From positions 1 to 32,676 of the forward strand of contig JBAXKZ010000015.1 of the NCBI GenBank assembly GCA_037135095.1: a stretch of DNA of 32,676 bases, written 5' to 3'. Every line of letters begins with the position of its first letter. The stretch's first letter is position 1. Shown here one piece after another: positions 1 to 8,060 of this stretch. The notes under the pieces are model-generated. The model was not told the origin of the DNA. It worked only from the letters and a program-made list of their open reading frames with translations, and did no database searches. The DNA comes from CAIMZW01 sp037135095. GTDB taxonomy: Bacteria > Actinomycetota > Actinomycetes > Nanopelagicales > Nanopelagicaceae. The translations under genes were made by a program, and so were the position numbers.

Positions 1-1211
1 GCGCAGAAACGACAATTTCGCCGAATCAAGCGCTGTGAAACGACACCTCGAAGTGAAGATGCAACCAGGTGTGGCTCAATCTCCATTTGAAGCAAGCGAT
101 ATACCGCGCCGACAGAGTCGGTAGCGTGAATCGAGCTGAAAACTAAGTGGCCGGTAAGCGCGGCTTGAACAGAAATGCGGGCGGTTTCGGCATCTCGAGT
201 TTCGCCGACCAAAATAATGTCTGGGTCTTGACGCAACACTGCTCGAAGTTGCACTGCAAAGCCAGCATTAACAGGATCAATGATAGGAATCTGGGTAATA
301 CCCGGAACTACATATTCAACGGGGTCCTCAATCGTCACGACATTTTTCCAGGATACGGATACTGCTTTGATACCGCTGTGAAGCGTGGTGGTCTTTCCGC
401 TACCTGTAGGACCGGCAACCAGAATCAAACCATTTGTGGCTCGGATCATTCGTGAGAACTGTTCGAGCTGCAGACCTGACATGCCCAACTCTTCAAGAGA
501 GACTGATTGCTTGCGAGCATCGTGAAGTCGAAGAACAATCTTTTCACCGTGAACAGTGGTAACGGACGCGACTCGAATATCAATATGACGATCGCCAACG
601 GATGTTGAGAATTGACCATCTTGTGGACGTCGACGCTCGACAATATTCATTTGTGAAAGCACTTTGATACGGCTGGTTACAGCCGGGGCCAATCGAGAAG
701 GAAGTGATACCAAAAGGCGAAGTCGACCATCAATGCGAACACGAACTAATAAGTCCTCTTTATATGGTTCGAAATGAATATCGCTGGCACGCTCGAGAAC
801 TGCGCGCTCAACAATTTGCTGAACCAATGCGGAGATCGGCGCTTCGCCAACTTCAGATACTTCGATATCAAAAGAGTTGTTCTTCGATCTGGCAATAGTT
901 TGCGTCAGCGAAATCGCCTCGCGAATCTCATGTTCGCCCGCATCGATTAACTTAATTTTTAATTTAACACTCTTTGCATACTCTTCTATTCGAGGCCAAT
1001 TGGTCTTCGGCGCACCGATAACCAAAATATCGCCATCGAAGCGGAGTCCGAGGCAATCAAATTTCGCGATTAGCTCTTGAGGCAGCGCAGTGTGGGCAGA
1101 TGCGAATGGATCGGTGGTCAGGCCTTGTGTCGAATCTTCAGCGAAACTCTCTTCACCAAGATGCTCTGCGAGTAACTTATGATCTTCACGCAATACTTCG
1201 ATCGTCGACAT
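1..1211 (-). CDS. Type IV pilus assembly / type II secretion ATPase (PilB/GspE family), 3' end cut by window edge
   Basis: Cytoplasmic hexameric ATPase that powers pilus or pseudopilus subunit assembly. I translated the minus strand from ATG at 1211; the frame stays open for about 403 codons and leaves the window. Seen in order: an N-terminal region of about 130 residues, the QQIVERAVLERASDIHFEP stretch typical of the GspE N2 domain, arginine-rich RVRIDGRL, Walker A GPTGSGKTTT, an Asp box TIEDPVEY, Walker B-like ILVGETRDAETA, the His box HLVFSSIHATDS, and finally RLIRRNCRFC, which looks like the start of the zinc-binding CxxC module of GspE/PilB. The start is fixed by a near-perfect Shine-Dalgarno sequence at 1221-1230, nine bases upstream. 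PilB and GspE cannot be told apart here because the neighbouring pilus genes lie outside the window. Family assignment is very secure. Confidence 0.96.
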   Translation of the reverse strand, partial: MSTIEVLREDHKLLAEHLGEESFAEDSTQGLTTDPFASAHTALPQELIAKFDCLGLRFDGDILVIGAPKTNWPRIEEYAKSVKLKIKLIDAGEHEIREAISLTQTIARSKNNSFDIEVSEVGEAPISALVQQIVERAVLERASDIHFEPYKEDLLVRVRIDGRLRLLVSLPSRLAPAVTSRIKVLSQMNIVERRRPQDGQFSTSVGDRHIDIRVASVTTVHGEKIVLRLHDARKQSVSLEELGMSGLQLEQFSRMIRATNGLILVAGPTGSGKTTTLHSGIKAVSVSWKNVVTIEDPVEYVVPGITQIPIIDPVNAGFAVQLRAVLRQDPDIILVGETRDAETARISVQAALTGHLVFSSIHATDSVGAVYRLLQMEIEPHLVASSLRGVVSQRLIRRNCRFC

Positions 1212-1220
1212 TTTCCTATC

Positions 1221-1230
1221 CACCTCCTTT
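1221..1230 (-). promoter_or_regulatory. Strong Shine-Dalgarno of the PilB/GspE gene
   Basis: Minus-strand AAAGGAGGTG with nine bases to the ATG at 1211. It is the strongest ribosome-binding site in the window and settles the start of this gene. It contrasts with the many genes here that have no leader. Confidence 0.85.
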
Positions 1231-1574
1231 CCCGTTTAAGTAGCAACATACCTGTCGTCTACATCTGCAATATATGACTCCCTGCTCACAAATCTAGGCT
1301 TAGTGATGAGTGCTACCTCGCCATTTTCTGTCATCTGCAACACGCGGTCTAACTAGACTCTCAACTATTACTTGAACCTTTGCTATTGTTCCCGCTGGAC
1401 TCGCTTGAGTCAATAGTGAGGTTCACGAACTTAAGTTGAAATTCCTTGGTGACTCGTGAGCAAAGTCATTCTCATAGTAGGTTTTATACTACTGGTTTAG
1501 CCAACCAATAACAAAAAAGAAGTCTAATAATTGACCATTTTGTCCAGAATTACCTCAATTTAATCTCACTTGAT

Positions 1575-1616
1575 GGTGGCAGCACCCCGGTTTCAGATAC
1601 TTCGGGGCTAAGACCG
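1575..1616 (+). promoter_or_regulatory. Possible structured 5' leader (alternative hairpins)
   Basis: Three mutually overlapping pairings are visible: GGTG (1575-1578) with CACC (1583-1586) closing a GCAG loop; CCCCG (1585-1589) with CGGGG (1603-1607); and CGGTTT (1588-1593) with AGACCG (1611-1616). The alternatives share bases, as in switching leaders. I compared it from memory with cyclic-di-GMP, fluoride, cobalamin, ydaO and guanidine consensus cores and found no match, so no class is claimed. Confidence 0.25.
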
Positions 1617-1641
1617 ATAACCTAGACCCGTTAGAAATTTG

Positions 1642-1653
1642 CTAATCGATTAG
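1642..1653. promoter_or_regulatory. Perfect 12-bp palindrome upstream of the membrane protein gene
   Basis: CTAATCGATTAG reads the same on both strands and sits eight bases before the GGAAGG ribosome-binding site of the gene at 1673. It could be an operator or a short mRNA hairpin. Nothing else supports either role. Confidence 0.3.
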
Positions 1654-1672
1654 TTTTACAGGAAGGCGCGCT

Positions 1673-2674
1673 ATGACCGCCGAAAGCCCAACTCACTCCA
1701 CCAGCTCAGAAACCATACCTTTGGTGCCTAAATTCAAGCTTGGCCTGCTCTGGTTCCGTCGCCCCTATTTTCTAGATAATTTTTTTAGCCTGATCTTCTT
1801 CGCGGTCGGCGCACTGCTGCTATCAAAAGCAATTTACGTCGCCAACGAAGGTCAAATCGATCTCTCATCTCAATCCATCGTCTCCGGAACTGAACGAGTC
1901 CTCATAGCATTTCATCTCTCCTTCATTCTGCTCTGGTTAATTGCACTCTACTTCCTGATCAAGCGAAGCAAAGTCGATAAGAAAACGGTCTCCGAATTTG
2001 AGGCGACTCTTATTCCTAAAGAAGATGGCAAGTTGCCCCGTTGGAAAATTTCACGCCCACCTTATTACGTTCGTGCCAGTCGCCAGATCTTCTTCGTCGC
2101 GCCGTTGATCGTAGCGGTCGCCATTATTGGTTACTCCAGCTACGTCAGTCAGAAAACCACTAAAGAATTGAATGCCACATTCACGACAGTTAACGGGCTC
2201 ATCGTGGAATGGAATGGCGAAGTAGATACGATTTCAAAGTTAGTCACTTATCTGTCTCGGACTGTCTCTCCAGCTCAGTACACCAAGGATGTCAACGACG
2301 CCAAGGTGGTTCTGGCTTGGGATACGCCTCAGATTCAAGCAACGGAAGTTAAGTTGCAATCCCAGTGTGATCATTTAAAGCGAACAACCACCGGGCATAA
2401 TCATGAAGCTGAATATCGAGCGATCGTCGTCGGATCAATCTTAAGCACCTGTGAAAGCCTGCCCATCCAATCACGTGAATTGTTGACGATTGTTCAACTT
2501 CAAATTTCCAAATCTTCCAATGCTGAAATTCAAAAGCACCAAGATCTGTTCAGCGCCGCCTATAACGCACGAGCAGCAAATCTAAAAGAGGTTCTCCGTA
2601 TTTCTGGCGAACTAACTCATCGCCGCAAGATTACTTCAACTATAAATATCTTCTCGGTTTTATCACCAATTTAA
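1673..2674 (+). CDS. Membrane protein of unknown function with extracytoplasmic C-terminal region
   Basis: I do not recognise a family. Of 333 residues, three hydrophobic stretches stand out: about 36-57, 76-97 and 138-157. A polar N-terminal tail precedes them, and a long helical, largely hydrophilic C-terminal half follows (about 160-333) containing two cysteines (C232, C260) that could form a disulfide if outside the cell. The charged loop 98-137 between TM2 and TM3 is Lys-rich and would be cytoplasmic. The start is supported by GGAAGG six bases upstream of ATG. It is a single-gene unit ending at a strong terminator (2687-2726). The pilus ATPase is its divergent neighbour, but a pilus role is only a guess. 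Confidence 0.75.
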   Translation: MTAESPTHSTSSETIPLVPKFKLGLLWFRRPYFLDNFFSLIFFAVGALLLSKAIYVANEGQIDLSSQSIVSGTERVLIAFHLSFILLWLIALYFLIKRSKVDKKTVSEFEATLIPKEDGKLPRWKISRPPYYVRASRQIFFVAPLIVAVAIIGYSSYVSQKTTKELNATFTTVNGLIVEWNGEVDTISKLVTYLSRTVSPAQYTKDVNDAKVVLAWDTPQIQATEVKLQSQCDHLKRTTTGHNHEAEYRAIVVGSILSTCESLPIQSRELLTIVQLQISKSSNAEIQKHQDLFSAAYNARAANLKEVLRISGELTHRRKITSTINIFSVLSPI

Positions 2675-2686
2675 CCCGATTAAATC

Positions 2687-2726
2687 AAAAGACTCGAACC
2701 CTTATCCGTCAGGGTTCGAGTCTTTT
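2687..2726. terminator. Bidirectional intrinsic terminator
   Basis: Perfect 15-bp stem (2687-2701 with 2712-2726) and a ten-base loop. The outer end of the stem is AAAA/TTTT, so each strand leaves a T run. It lies between converging genes and can serve both. Confidence 0.9.
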
Positions 2727-2757
2727 GTTCTTCAAAGCTATTGCTATTTAACGCTTT

Positions 2758-3879
2758 TTAACTAGCAGAGGCAAGAACGCAAGAAGTTCCGTCAGCCTTT
2801 GCCACGTTATTTGAGAGCCAATTGCGCTGGATCAAATACTTCAATGAACCTGCGGTGTAGTTATATGAGTAGCCTGAAAGCGAAGTGGTAGTTCCAAAGG
2901 TCCAGGCACACTTGTCAGCGTTCTCGGCGCCTTTCGCGTCATACCAAGCATTTAAGAATGGATCGGTGAGCGTCTCATCTATTTCGTGCACTAGAACGCT
3001 GGCCATCGCATCAACATACAGGTCGCCGTTTGGGCTGGCTTTTGTTTGTGCCGAACAAGCTGAAAGATAATTGCTAGTGAAGTCTTGGATGGCAATGTAA
3101 GTAATCTTGGTAGTACCAATTGTCCCCCAACTGTGCCAACCGCAATACTTCGTTCCAAACCCGCTGGACAAATAAGTGTTGTTCGCGCCAAGGTATAGAT
3201 AGATTGGTTGGTTTCCATTGGAAGTTGTTGGAGATGGAACCAAGTTCTGTTGCAGCGCGGTTGACAGGTATCCCGCTACTTGGGCATCAGTCACATTTCC
3301 AGTTGCAGAGATACTCGCCGTTGGAGTTGTTGCTTGTGGCCAAAGAAGTGTTGGCGCAACCAAAGCACGCGAGGTGAAATAAGTTTGGTTGGTTGCAAAA
3401 ACTTGATTTGCAGTTGCGGTGTTAGAAGTTGCAGTTCCGAGTGCTGTAACCAAGTTACTCAGCACTTTGTTCCAAAGCGTTTTTCGAGTCGCGCTCCAGG
3501 TGCCGACCCAAACTGGATAAATCGCAACGTTGCCGGCATAGAGCGCGCCACCGGTGTGATACAAAATTGGATTGGTAACTGTTGCTCTTCCGGATGGAGT
3601 TGCAAAGGAACCTTGCCAGGCGGGCTCGGCCATCTGGTCATCATTCGCCATTGCGGGTGAAACGCCTTGCGAAACACTTGATGCTGGCTGCGCGGCTCCT
3701 AGAACTGGAGCGCCGAAGGAGCGCACCCCTGATGCTTGTAGCGAAGCCAAGTTGAGCGGAGCTTCGCGGTGTTCGCTGGCGGTGGCGGGACCAGAGAGGC
3801 CCACCATGGCGGCGCCAATCAGAGTCGCGGCCAAAATCGTGGCAATTTTCGGGTGGGAGAGGCTGGAACGGTTTCGCAT
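2758..3879 (-). CDS. Secreted EXORDIUM / phosphate-induced protein 1 (PHI-1)-like protein
   Basis: A 373-residue secreted protein. The frame is open further upstream, but the ATG at 3879 is chosen because it opens a clean Sec signal peptide (basic start, hydrophobic 11-28, cleavage near ATA-SEH at 34-36) and has AAAGGA upstream. The mature part matches what I know of the plant EXORDIUM/PHI-1 family: ILYHTGGALYAG (105-116), IYPVWVGTWSATRKT (120-134), KYCGWHSWG (244-252), PNGDLYVDAMASVLVHEIDE (283-302), TDPFLNAWYDAKGAENADKC (305-324), AWTFGT (325-330) and YLIQRNWL (348-355). In plants these are apoplastic proteins linked to growth; the biochemical activity is not established. The HEIDE segment resembles a metallopeptidase motif, but no catalysis is claimed. 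It lies across a MerR/SoxR-like dyad from the decarboxylase at 4048. Confidence 0.82.
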   Translation of the reverse strand: MRNRSSLSHPKIATILAATLIGAAMVGLSGPATASEHREAPLNLASLQASGVRSFGAPVLGAAQPASSVSQGVSPAMANDDQMAEPAWQGSFATPSGRATVTNPILYHTGGALYAGNVAIYPVWVGTWSATRKTLWNKVLSNLVTALGTATSNTATANQVFATNQTYFTSRALVAPTLLWPQATTPTASISATGNVTDAQVAGYLSTALQQNLVPSPTTSNGNQPIYLYLGANNTYLSSGFGTKYCGWHSWGTIGTTKITYIAIQDFTSNYLSACSAQTKASPNGDLYVDAMASVLVHEIDETLTDPFLNAWYDAKGAENADKCAWTFGTTTSLSGYSYNYTAGSLKYLIQRNWLSNNVAKADGTSCVLASAS

Positions 3880-3949
3880 AGGGAAGGTGCGTCCTTTCAA
3901 GGATTTCCGAGCCGCAGGGGGCGGCATCTTCGACCGTGAGTCTAAAGTG

Positions 3950-3972
3950 ACTCTCAAGTTAAACTTGAGAGT
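3950..3972. promoter_or_regulatory. Perfect inverted repeat resembling a MerR/SoxR-family operator
   Basis: Arms ACTCTCAAG (3950-3958) and CTTGAGAGT (3964-3972) flank TTAAA. The core CTCAAGTT/AACTTGAG resembles SoxR-type boxes, with one extra central base. On the plus strand, GTGACT (3947-3952) and TAGAGT (3974-3979) flank the dyad as a possible -35/-10 pair separated by 21 bp, a long spacer of the kind MerR proteins act on. It lies between the EXORDIUM-like gene and the PLP decarboxylase; which one it controls is not decided. Confidence 0.55.
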
Positions 3973-4047
3973 TAGAGTTCGTGTCGCTCGCCTTTTCTGC
4001 CGAATTTTCACCGTTCCAGCGCGAAATTGGGGTTACTGGGGTCGAAT

Positions 4048-5496
4048 TTGAGCAATGATTGGCTCGTGAGTGAACTTCGCCGACAGGCTCCGTTAGTAGC
4101 TGCCTACCTTTCCTACCTTGAAAGCGAGCGCCTGCCGTTCACGATCCCCGGCCACAAGCAACGAACCACCCTCATAGACCCCGATTTAGGCAAGATCGTC
4201 GATTCTGATGTCCCGCTTTATGGCGGCTTAGATGAAATCAAACTAACCAATCAGACGCTGACAATGGCCGAAGCCTTGGCAGCCACACTTTGGGGGGCTG
4301 ATTGGGCCAGATTTAGTACTGGTGGTTCCACCCATGCCAACCAGGCGATCATTCTGGCGCTGGGGAGACCAGGCCAGAAGGTTGCCCTTTCGCGGACCGC
4401 CCACCGTTCGGTTTTGAGCGCGCTGGTACTAGCTGGGCTGGAGCCAATTTGGCTTTCGCCAGAGATAGATGTGGCGACTGGAGTTCCTATTGGGATCCCA
4501 ATCAGCGAATTGGTGCGTGCTCTCGCTGAAAAACCAATTGCGCTTTTGCTCACCGAACCTGGATACCTGGGAACGATTTCTAATATCGCACCCTTGATTG
4601 AACTCGCTCACGAAAATCAAATTCCCGTAATTGTCGATGCTGCTTGGGGCGGCCACTTTGGATTTCATCCTGACTTGCCTCAACATGTAGTGCAATTAGG
4701 TGCCGATGCCCTAATCACCAGCGTTCACAAGGCGCTGCCTGGCTATAGCGCCTCCGCACTTTTGCTTGCCAACACTAAGTATTTAGATCGAACCCGGTTG
4801 GATCAAGCTTTCGAAACTACGCACACCACTTCACCGGCAGGCGCTCCCCTGGCTTCCATTGATGGCGTTCGGGCGCTGCTTCAATTTCGTGGCGTGGAAC
4901 TGCTGGAACGATTGCTGAATAATGCAAATAATTTCAGGGTCGAAGTTCAATCTCACTTTGGGATTCCGATATTTCTCACCGCTGAAGATTTTCCTGCCGG
5001 TCGCTTCGATCCAGTAAAGCTGGTGTTGCGCGCAAATCAATTGGGTGCTTCGGGGGTCGATATTGAAAAGGCCCTCCAACAAGGTGGCATCCGCGTAGAA
5101 ATGGCAGACAGAGACACGGTGGTTTTCTTAGCTACATTGGCAGATGATGAAGTCACTTTTTCGAAATTAAGCACTGCTTTAATCCCGATTTTAAAATCAC
5201 TACAAGATGTAGCCCGCCCCAGCGCTACCGCTCTGAGCTGGTCCGTAAAACCCACCATTGGGATATCAATGCGGGAAGCTTATTTTTCCGCAACCGAATT
5301 AGTTTCACAACCAGATGCAATTGGACGAATATCCGCAGACCTAATCGCGCCATATCCACCTGGAGTTGCCGTTCTTGCCCCCGGTGAAATTATCACCGCT
5401 GAAATTCTTGACGGCTTAATCGCTGCAAAAGAAGCGGGCGTTCGCATTGCGTATGCTTCTGATCCAACGCTAGAAACTTTTCGAGTAACTAGATAA
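4048..5496 (+). CDS. PLP-dependent Orn/Lys/Arg decarboxylase family protein
   Basis: Fold-type I PLP enzyme of the ornithine/lysine/arginine decarboxylase (SpeA/YaaO-like, short) group; likely reaction is decarboxylation of a basic amino acid to a polyamine precursor in the cytoplasm. Seen: the N-terminal TIPGHKQ motif, GGSTHANQAII (cofactor phosphate loop), RTAHRSVLSALVLAG, VDAAWGGHFGFHP (Asp that pairs with the pyridine nitrogen) and SVHKALPG with the Schiff-base Lys encoded at 4729-4731. The usual DEAHGAH pattern is changed to DAAWGGH. The start is uncertain: TTG at 4048 has GGGG six bases upstream and is preferred; TTG at 4027 is in the same frame without a ribosome site. Its end converges on the class V enzyme with a seven-base gap. 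Substrate cannot be read from the sequence. Confidence 0.85.
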   Translation: MSNDWLVSELRRQAPLVAAYLSYLESERLPFTIPGHKQRTTLIDPDLGKIVDSDVPLYGGLDEIKLTNQTLTMAEALAATLWGADWARFSTGGSTHANQAIILALGRPGQKVALSRTAHRSVLSALVLAGLEPIWLSPEIDVATGVPIGIPISELVRALAEKPIALLLTEPGYLGTISNIAPLIELAHENQIPVIVDAAWGGHFGFHPDLPQHVVQLGADALITSVHKALPGYSASALLLANTKYLDRTRLDQAFETTHTTSPAGAPLASIDGVRALLQFRGVELLERLLNNANNFRVEVQSHFGIPIFLTAEDFPAGRFDPVKLVLRANQLGASGVDIEKALQQGGIRVEMADRDTVVFLATLADDEVTFSKLSTALIPILKSLQDVARPSATALSWSVKPTIGISMREAYFSATELVSQPDAIGRISADLIAPYPPGVAVLAPGEIITAEILDGLIAAKEAGVRIAYASDPTLETFRVTR

Positions 5497-5503
5497 CCAT
5501 TAG

Positions 5504-6703
5504 TTATAGCAGCTCGGCAATCCCTGAAATTAATCGATCCACATCTTCCTTGGTGCTGTACGGCGCCAAACCAGCGCGCAGCGCGCCTTGCTCGCCCAAT
5601 CCAAGTGCCAGGGAAGATTCCAGCGCGTAAAAATTGCTGGCAGGTGCGTTCACTAATTTGGTTGCCAAATGACGATAGACGGCTCCGGAATCAAGGCCGT
5701 TGAAATTAAAGAAGAGCGTTGGAGTCCGGTTGGCAGCGTGGCCGTAACTAGTGACGCCGGGAAGCGCCAGAATTCCGCGTTGCAACTCTTCGAATAAGTT
5801 CACTTCGTACTCTTCCAAAACCTTCATTGAGTTAACGATTCGACCTCTTCGGGAAGCTGATGCTCCTGGTGCTAAATCTGCTATGAAATCAATCGCAGCA
5901 GTAACTCCCGCCATCAATTCATAGGGCAAGGTTCCGAATTCAAACCGCTCGGGCACCACCATTGTTGATGGTCGCAACTTATCGTTCTTGATCGTTTCCA
6001 ATAGTTCGGGCGCTGCAACCAGCGCAGCACAGTGTGGACCAAATATTTTATAGGCAGAGAAACCATAGAAATCGGCGCCAAATTCGCGCATGCTTACCGG
6101 CGCGTGAGGTGTTAGATGAACGCCATCAACATAAAAAAGCGCAGAACTTTGGTGCACCAATTTCGAGATTGCAGCTAGATCAGGACGTGTCCCCAAGACA
6201 TTTGAGGCACCTGTGACGGCAACTAATTTGGTCTTATCCGATAACAAGTTACCGATCACTTCTGGGGCCAGTTCAGTGCTTTCCAAATCAAATTCGGCAA
6301 ACTTAACTACGGCGCCGACCTTTTCAGCTGCTTGAATCCAGGGGCGAATATTTGAATCATGATCCAAGCGCGAAACAATAATTTCATCGCCCGGCGACCA
6401 TTGCTTGGAAAGGTTGCGAGAAAAATCGTAAGTTAATTGCGTCCAGCTCCGACCATAAACAACGCCCGCGGGATCCCCGTCTACTAGATCAGCCACTGCG
6501 CTGCGAAAGCCATTAACAATGGCCTCAGCATTTTGCTCAGATTTAGTAATAGTTCCGCGATTAGAGATCGGCGCCGTAATCGCAGCTGCAATCGCCTCCC
6601 CTACCTGCTTGGGCACTTGGCTGCCGCCTGGTCCATCGAAGAAAGCAATGCCAGAGCTAAGAGCTGGAAAATGGGAGCGAACTTCTTCGACGTTGTAACT
6701 CAT
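5504..6703 (-). CDS. Class V aminotransferase-fold, cysteine desulfurase-like PLP protein lacking the catalytic Cys
   Basis: A 399-residue PLP protein of the cysteine desulfurase-like (VC1184-type) subfamily. Seen: FFDGPGGSQVP (21-31), SRLDHDSNIRPW (111-122), VDGVHLTPH (192-200) with Asp193 and His196 for the cofactor, GFSAYKIFGPH (214-224) with Lys219 as the Schiff-base lysine, and LRAGLAPY near the C-terminus. The only cysteine is Cys225, next to the PLP lysine. No cysteine occurs in the C-terminal part, where IscS/SufS carry their nucleophile, so sulfur transfer by the usual persulfide route is unlikely; a lyase or other PLP reaction is more plausible. It follows the methyltransferase gene by 33 bases but has its own TACGAT box seven bases before ATG. 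Confidence 0.86.
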   Translation of the reverse strand: MSYNVEEVRSHFPALSSGIAFFDGPGGSQVPKQVGEAIAAAITAPISNRGTITKSEQNAEAIVNGFRSAVADLVDGDPAGVVYGRSWTQLTYDFSRNLSKQWSPGDEIIVSRLDHDSNIRPWIQAAEKVGAVVKFAEFDLESTELAPEVIGNLLSDKTKLVAVTGASNVLGTRPDLAAISKLVHQSSALFYVDGVHLTPHAPVSMREFGADFYGFSAYKIFGPHCAALVAAPELLETIKNDKLRPSTMVVPERFEFGTLPYELMAGVTAAIDFIADLAPGASASRRGRIVNSMKVLEEYEVNLFEELQRGILALPGVTSYGHAANRTPTLFFNFNGLDSGAVYRHLATKLVNAPASNFYALESSLALGLGEQGALRAGLAPYSTKEDVDRLISGIAELL

Positions 6704-6710
6704 AAGGCGG

Positions 6711-6716
6711 ATCGTA
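6711..6716 (-). promoter_or_regulatory. -10 box placing the start of the class V enzyme at the mRNA end (leaderless)
   Basis: Minus-strand TACGAT, then seven bases, then ATG at 6703, with no Shine-Dalgarno. It implies internal initiation within the methyltransferase-desulfurase-like pair. Confidence 0.55.
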
Positions 6717-6736
6717 CTAGGAAGAAATTATGAAAA

Positions 6737-7933
6737 TCAGACTCCAGCTAGTTCTAACTCCGCCGCCAGACGAATCGCAAGGGCGGGTGAAAAACCCCAT
6801 TCCGAAATGAGTTGCTGATACTTTGCTATCTCGCTCGATTCTGGTTGGGCGCCAGTCTTCACCGCGCGAATCATCAAGTTTCGTGGCGTATGTTCCCCGC
6901 CAATGAATTCCACGGTCTCAACTCGATAACCCAAAATTTTAAGAATCTGCACTCTGATCGCATCGGTAAGAATGTCGCCTAAGCGCTCCTTTAGTAGTCC
7001 TTGTCTAGTAACCAACGCCCAGGGCTCCGGAATCGCTTTCATCTGGGTTTGCAAATCATGATGGCAACATGGGGCAGCCAAAATTAGCGGCGCGCCATTC
7101 TTTACCGCCCACGCCAAAGCATCATCAGTTGCCGTGTCGCAGGCGTGCAACGCGATCGCCACATCTACCTCGGTCGCCTTCGTTTGGGCAATCTCTTCGG
7201 CCCGAAATTCAATGCTTTTCTCGATTCCGAGTTTCCTTGCGATGGCGGTGTTTCGTTCCCTTGATTCTTCCCGCACATCGATGCCCAAGACATGAACCGG
7301 CAGAGCTTGGCTAGCTAAGTACTGATGGGCAGCGAAGGTTAAGTAGGCATGCCCGCAACCCAAGTCAACGATGCGGATCGGATTTGATTCGCTGACTTTA
7401 TGAATCTGACCGGCAGAAATCGCCGCCGTTAATGTGGGCGAAAGTAATCGCAAGAATTCTTCAACTTGTAAGAACTTATCTTGGCGCGAAGGTTTCACCT
7501 TGCCCTGCAAGTCCGAGATTCCGATTTCGATTAAATATGGATCGGAGGCTGGAAGGAGTCGCAACTTTACTCGGTCATGATTTAGTTCCTGCTGCTTTGC
7601 GACTCGCTCCTCGTGAATGAGCGGACGATCCTTCTTTGTGATTCGAACTGAATAAATGGAATCAACGCTCTCGACCAGAAAATTAGCGAAACCAGAGTTA
7701 AGAAGTTCAATAATATTAAGTTCGGTTGGCGCATAATTCTTAGTGGTGGTTCGCAAGCCATCATTGGACATCACCTGAAGAAGCACTGAATCCTTTATCA
7801 GAACTGGACGAATTTCAATTCGCTCGACATCGAGCTGATAATTGCGCCGGCGGCCTGAAAGCACTGCGCGCACCAACGAATCAGCGTTCAATATTCGAAC
7901 GCCGATCTCGCTAAATGTCACTGCCAATTCCAT
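6737..7933 (-). CDS. SAM-dependent methyltransferase (Methyltransf_32 / METTL25-like)
   Basis: A 398-residue protein with a C-terminal Rossmann-type methyltransferase domain. Motif I is VDLGCGHAYLTFAAHQYL (189-206), followed by the acidic strand end GIDVREES (217-224), HACDTATDDAL (263-273) and APCCHHDL (287-294) in the position of motif IV. The ACDTATD and PCCHH pair is characteristic of the METTL25/Methyltransf_32 group, whose bacterial substrates are largely undefined. The first 150 residues form a separate N-terminal region I do not recognise. The ATG at 7933 has no clear ribosome site. It is divergent from the MMPL gene at 8061. The short downstream gap suggests partial co-transcription with the class V PLP gene. 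Confidence 0.8.
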   Translation of the reverse strand: MELAVTFSEIGVRILNADSLVRAVLSGRRRNYQLDVERIEIRPVLIKDSVLLQVMSNDGLRTTTKNYAPTELNIIELLNSGFANFLVESVDSIYSVRITKKDRPLIHEERVAKQQELNHDRVKLRLLPASDPYLIEIGISDLQGKVKPSRQDKFLQVEEFLRLLSPTLTAAISAGQIHKVSESNPIRIVDLGCGHAYLTFAAHQYLASQALPVHVLGIDVREESRERNTAIARKLGIEKSIEFRAEEIAQTKATEVDVAIALHACDTATDDALAWAVKNGAPLILAAPCCHHDLQTQMKAIPEPWALVTRQGLLKERLGDILTDAIRVQILKILGYRVETVEFIGGEHTPRNLMIRAVKTGAQPESSEIAKYQQLISEWGFSPALAIRLAAELELAGV

Positions 7934-8018
7934 TTCTTAAGCCTATCTAGCCGCGCCTTTTGACCCAATTCACAGGCTATGGACATCTCCTGAGGGGCGC
8001 TGTGGAATTGCTTCGGGT

Positions 8019-8024
8019 TAGAAT
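8019..8024 (+). promoter_or_regulatory. Likely -10 box of the first MMPL gene
   Basis: TAGAAT preceded by GGGT, 36 bases before the ATG at 8061. It implies a short leader of about 30 bases with a weak TTAGGGCA ribosome site. Confidence 0.4.
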
Positions 8025-8060
8025 TAAGGCTTTCCACTAATCGTTAGGGCAATCTCCCAC

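Larger units (their letters stand above)
1212..1672. other. Gene-free stretch of about 460 bases
   Basis: No convincing coding frame on either strand. It must hold the promoter of the pilus ATPase (minus) and of the membrane protein at 1673 (plus). Visible structure is confined to the right-hand part: overlapping GC-rich hairpin arms at 1575-1616 and a 12-base palindrome at 1642-1653. The remainder (about 1240-1560) shows only short imperfect repeats. Confidence 0.6.

Noticed and set aside
1570..1640. Cyclic-di-GMP or fluoride riboswitch before 1673
   Set aside because: GATGG and GGGGCTAAG recall parts of known cores, but the remaining conserved blocks are missing or out of order.
3880..4011. 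44-codon N-terminal extension of the EXORDIUM-like gene
   Set aside because: It would bury the signal peptide behind a basic tail and cross the dyad at 3950-3972; ATG 3879 fits better.
3120..4051. Several plus-strand open frames opposite the EXORDIUM-like gene
   Set aside because: Overlapping antisense frames with biased Trp/Cys/Arg composition and no ribosome sites; the minus-strand gene explains the region.
5486..5506. Small hairpin between the decarboxylase and the class V enzyme as terminator
   Set aside because: Six AT-rich base pairs (TAACTA/TAGTTA) made largely of stop-codon sequence; too weak to call.
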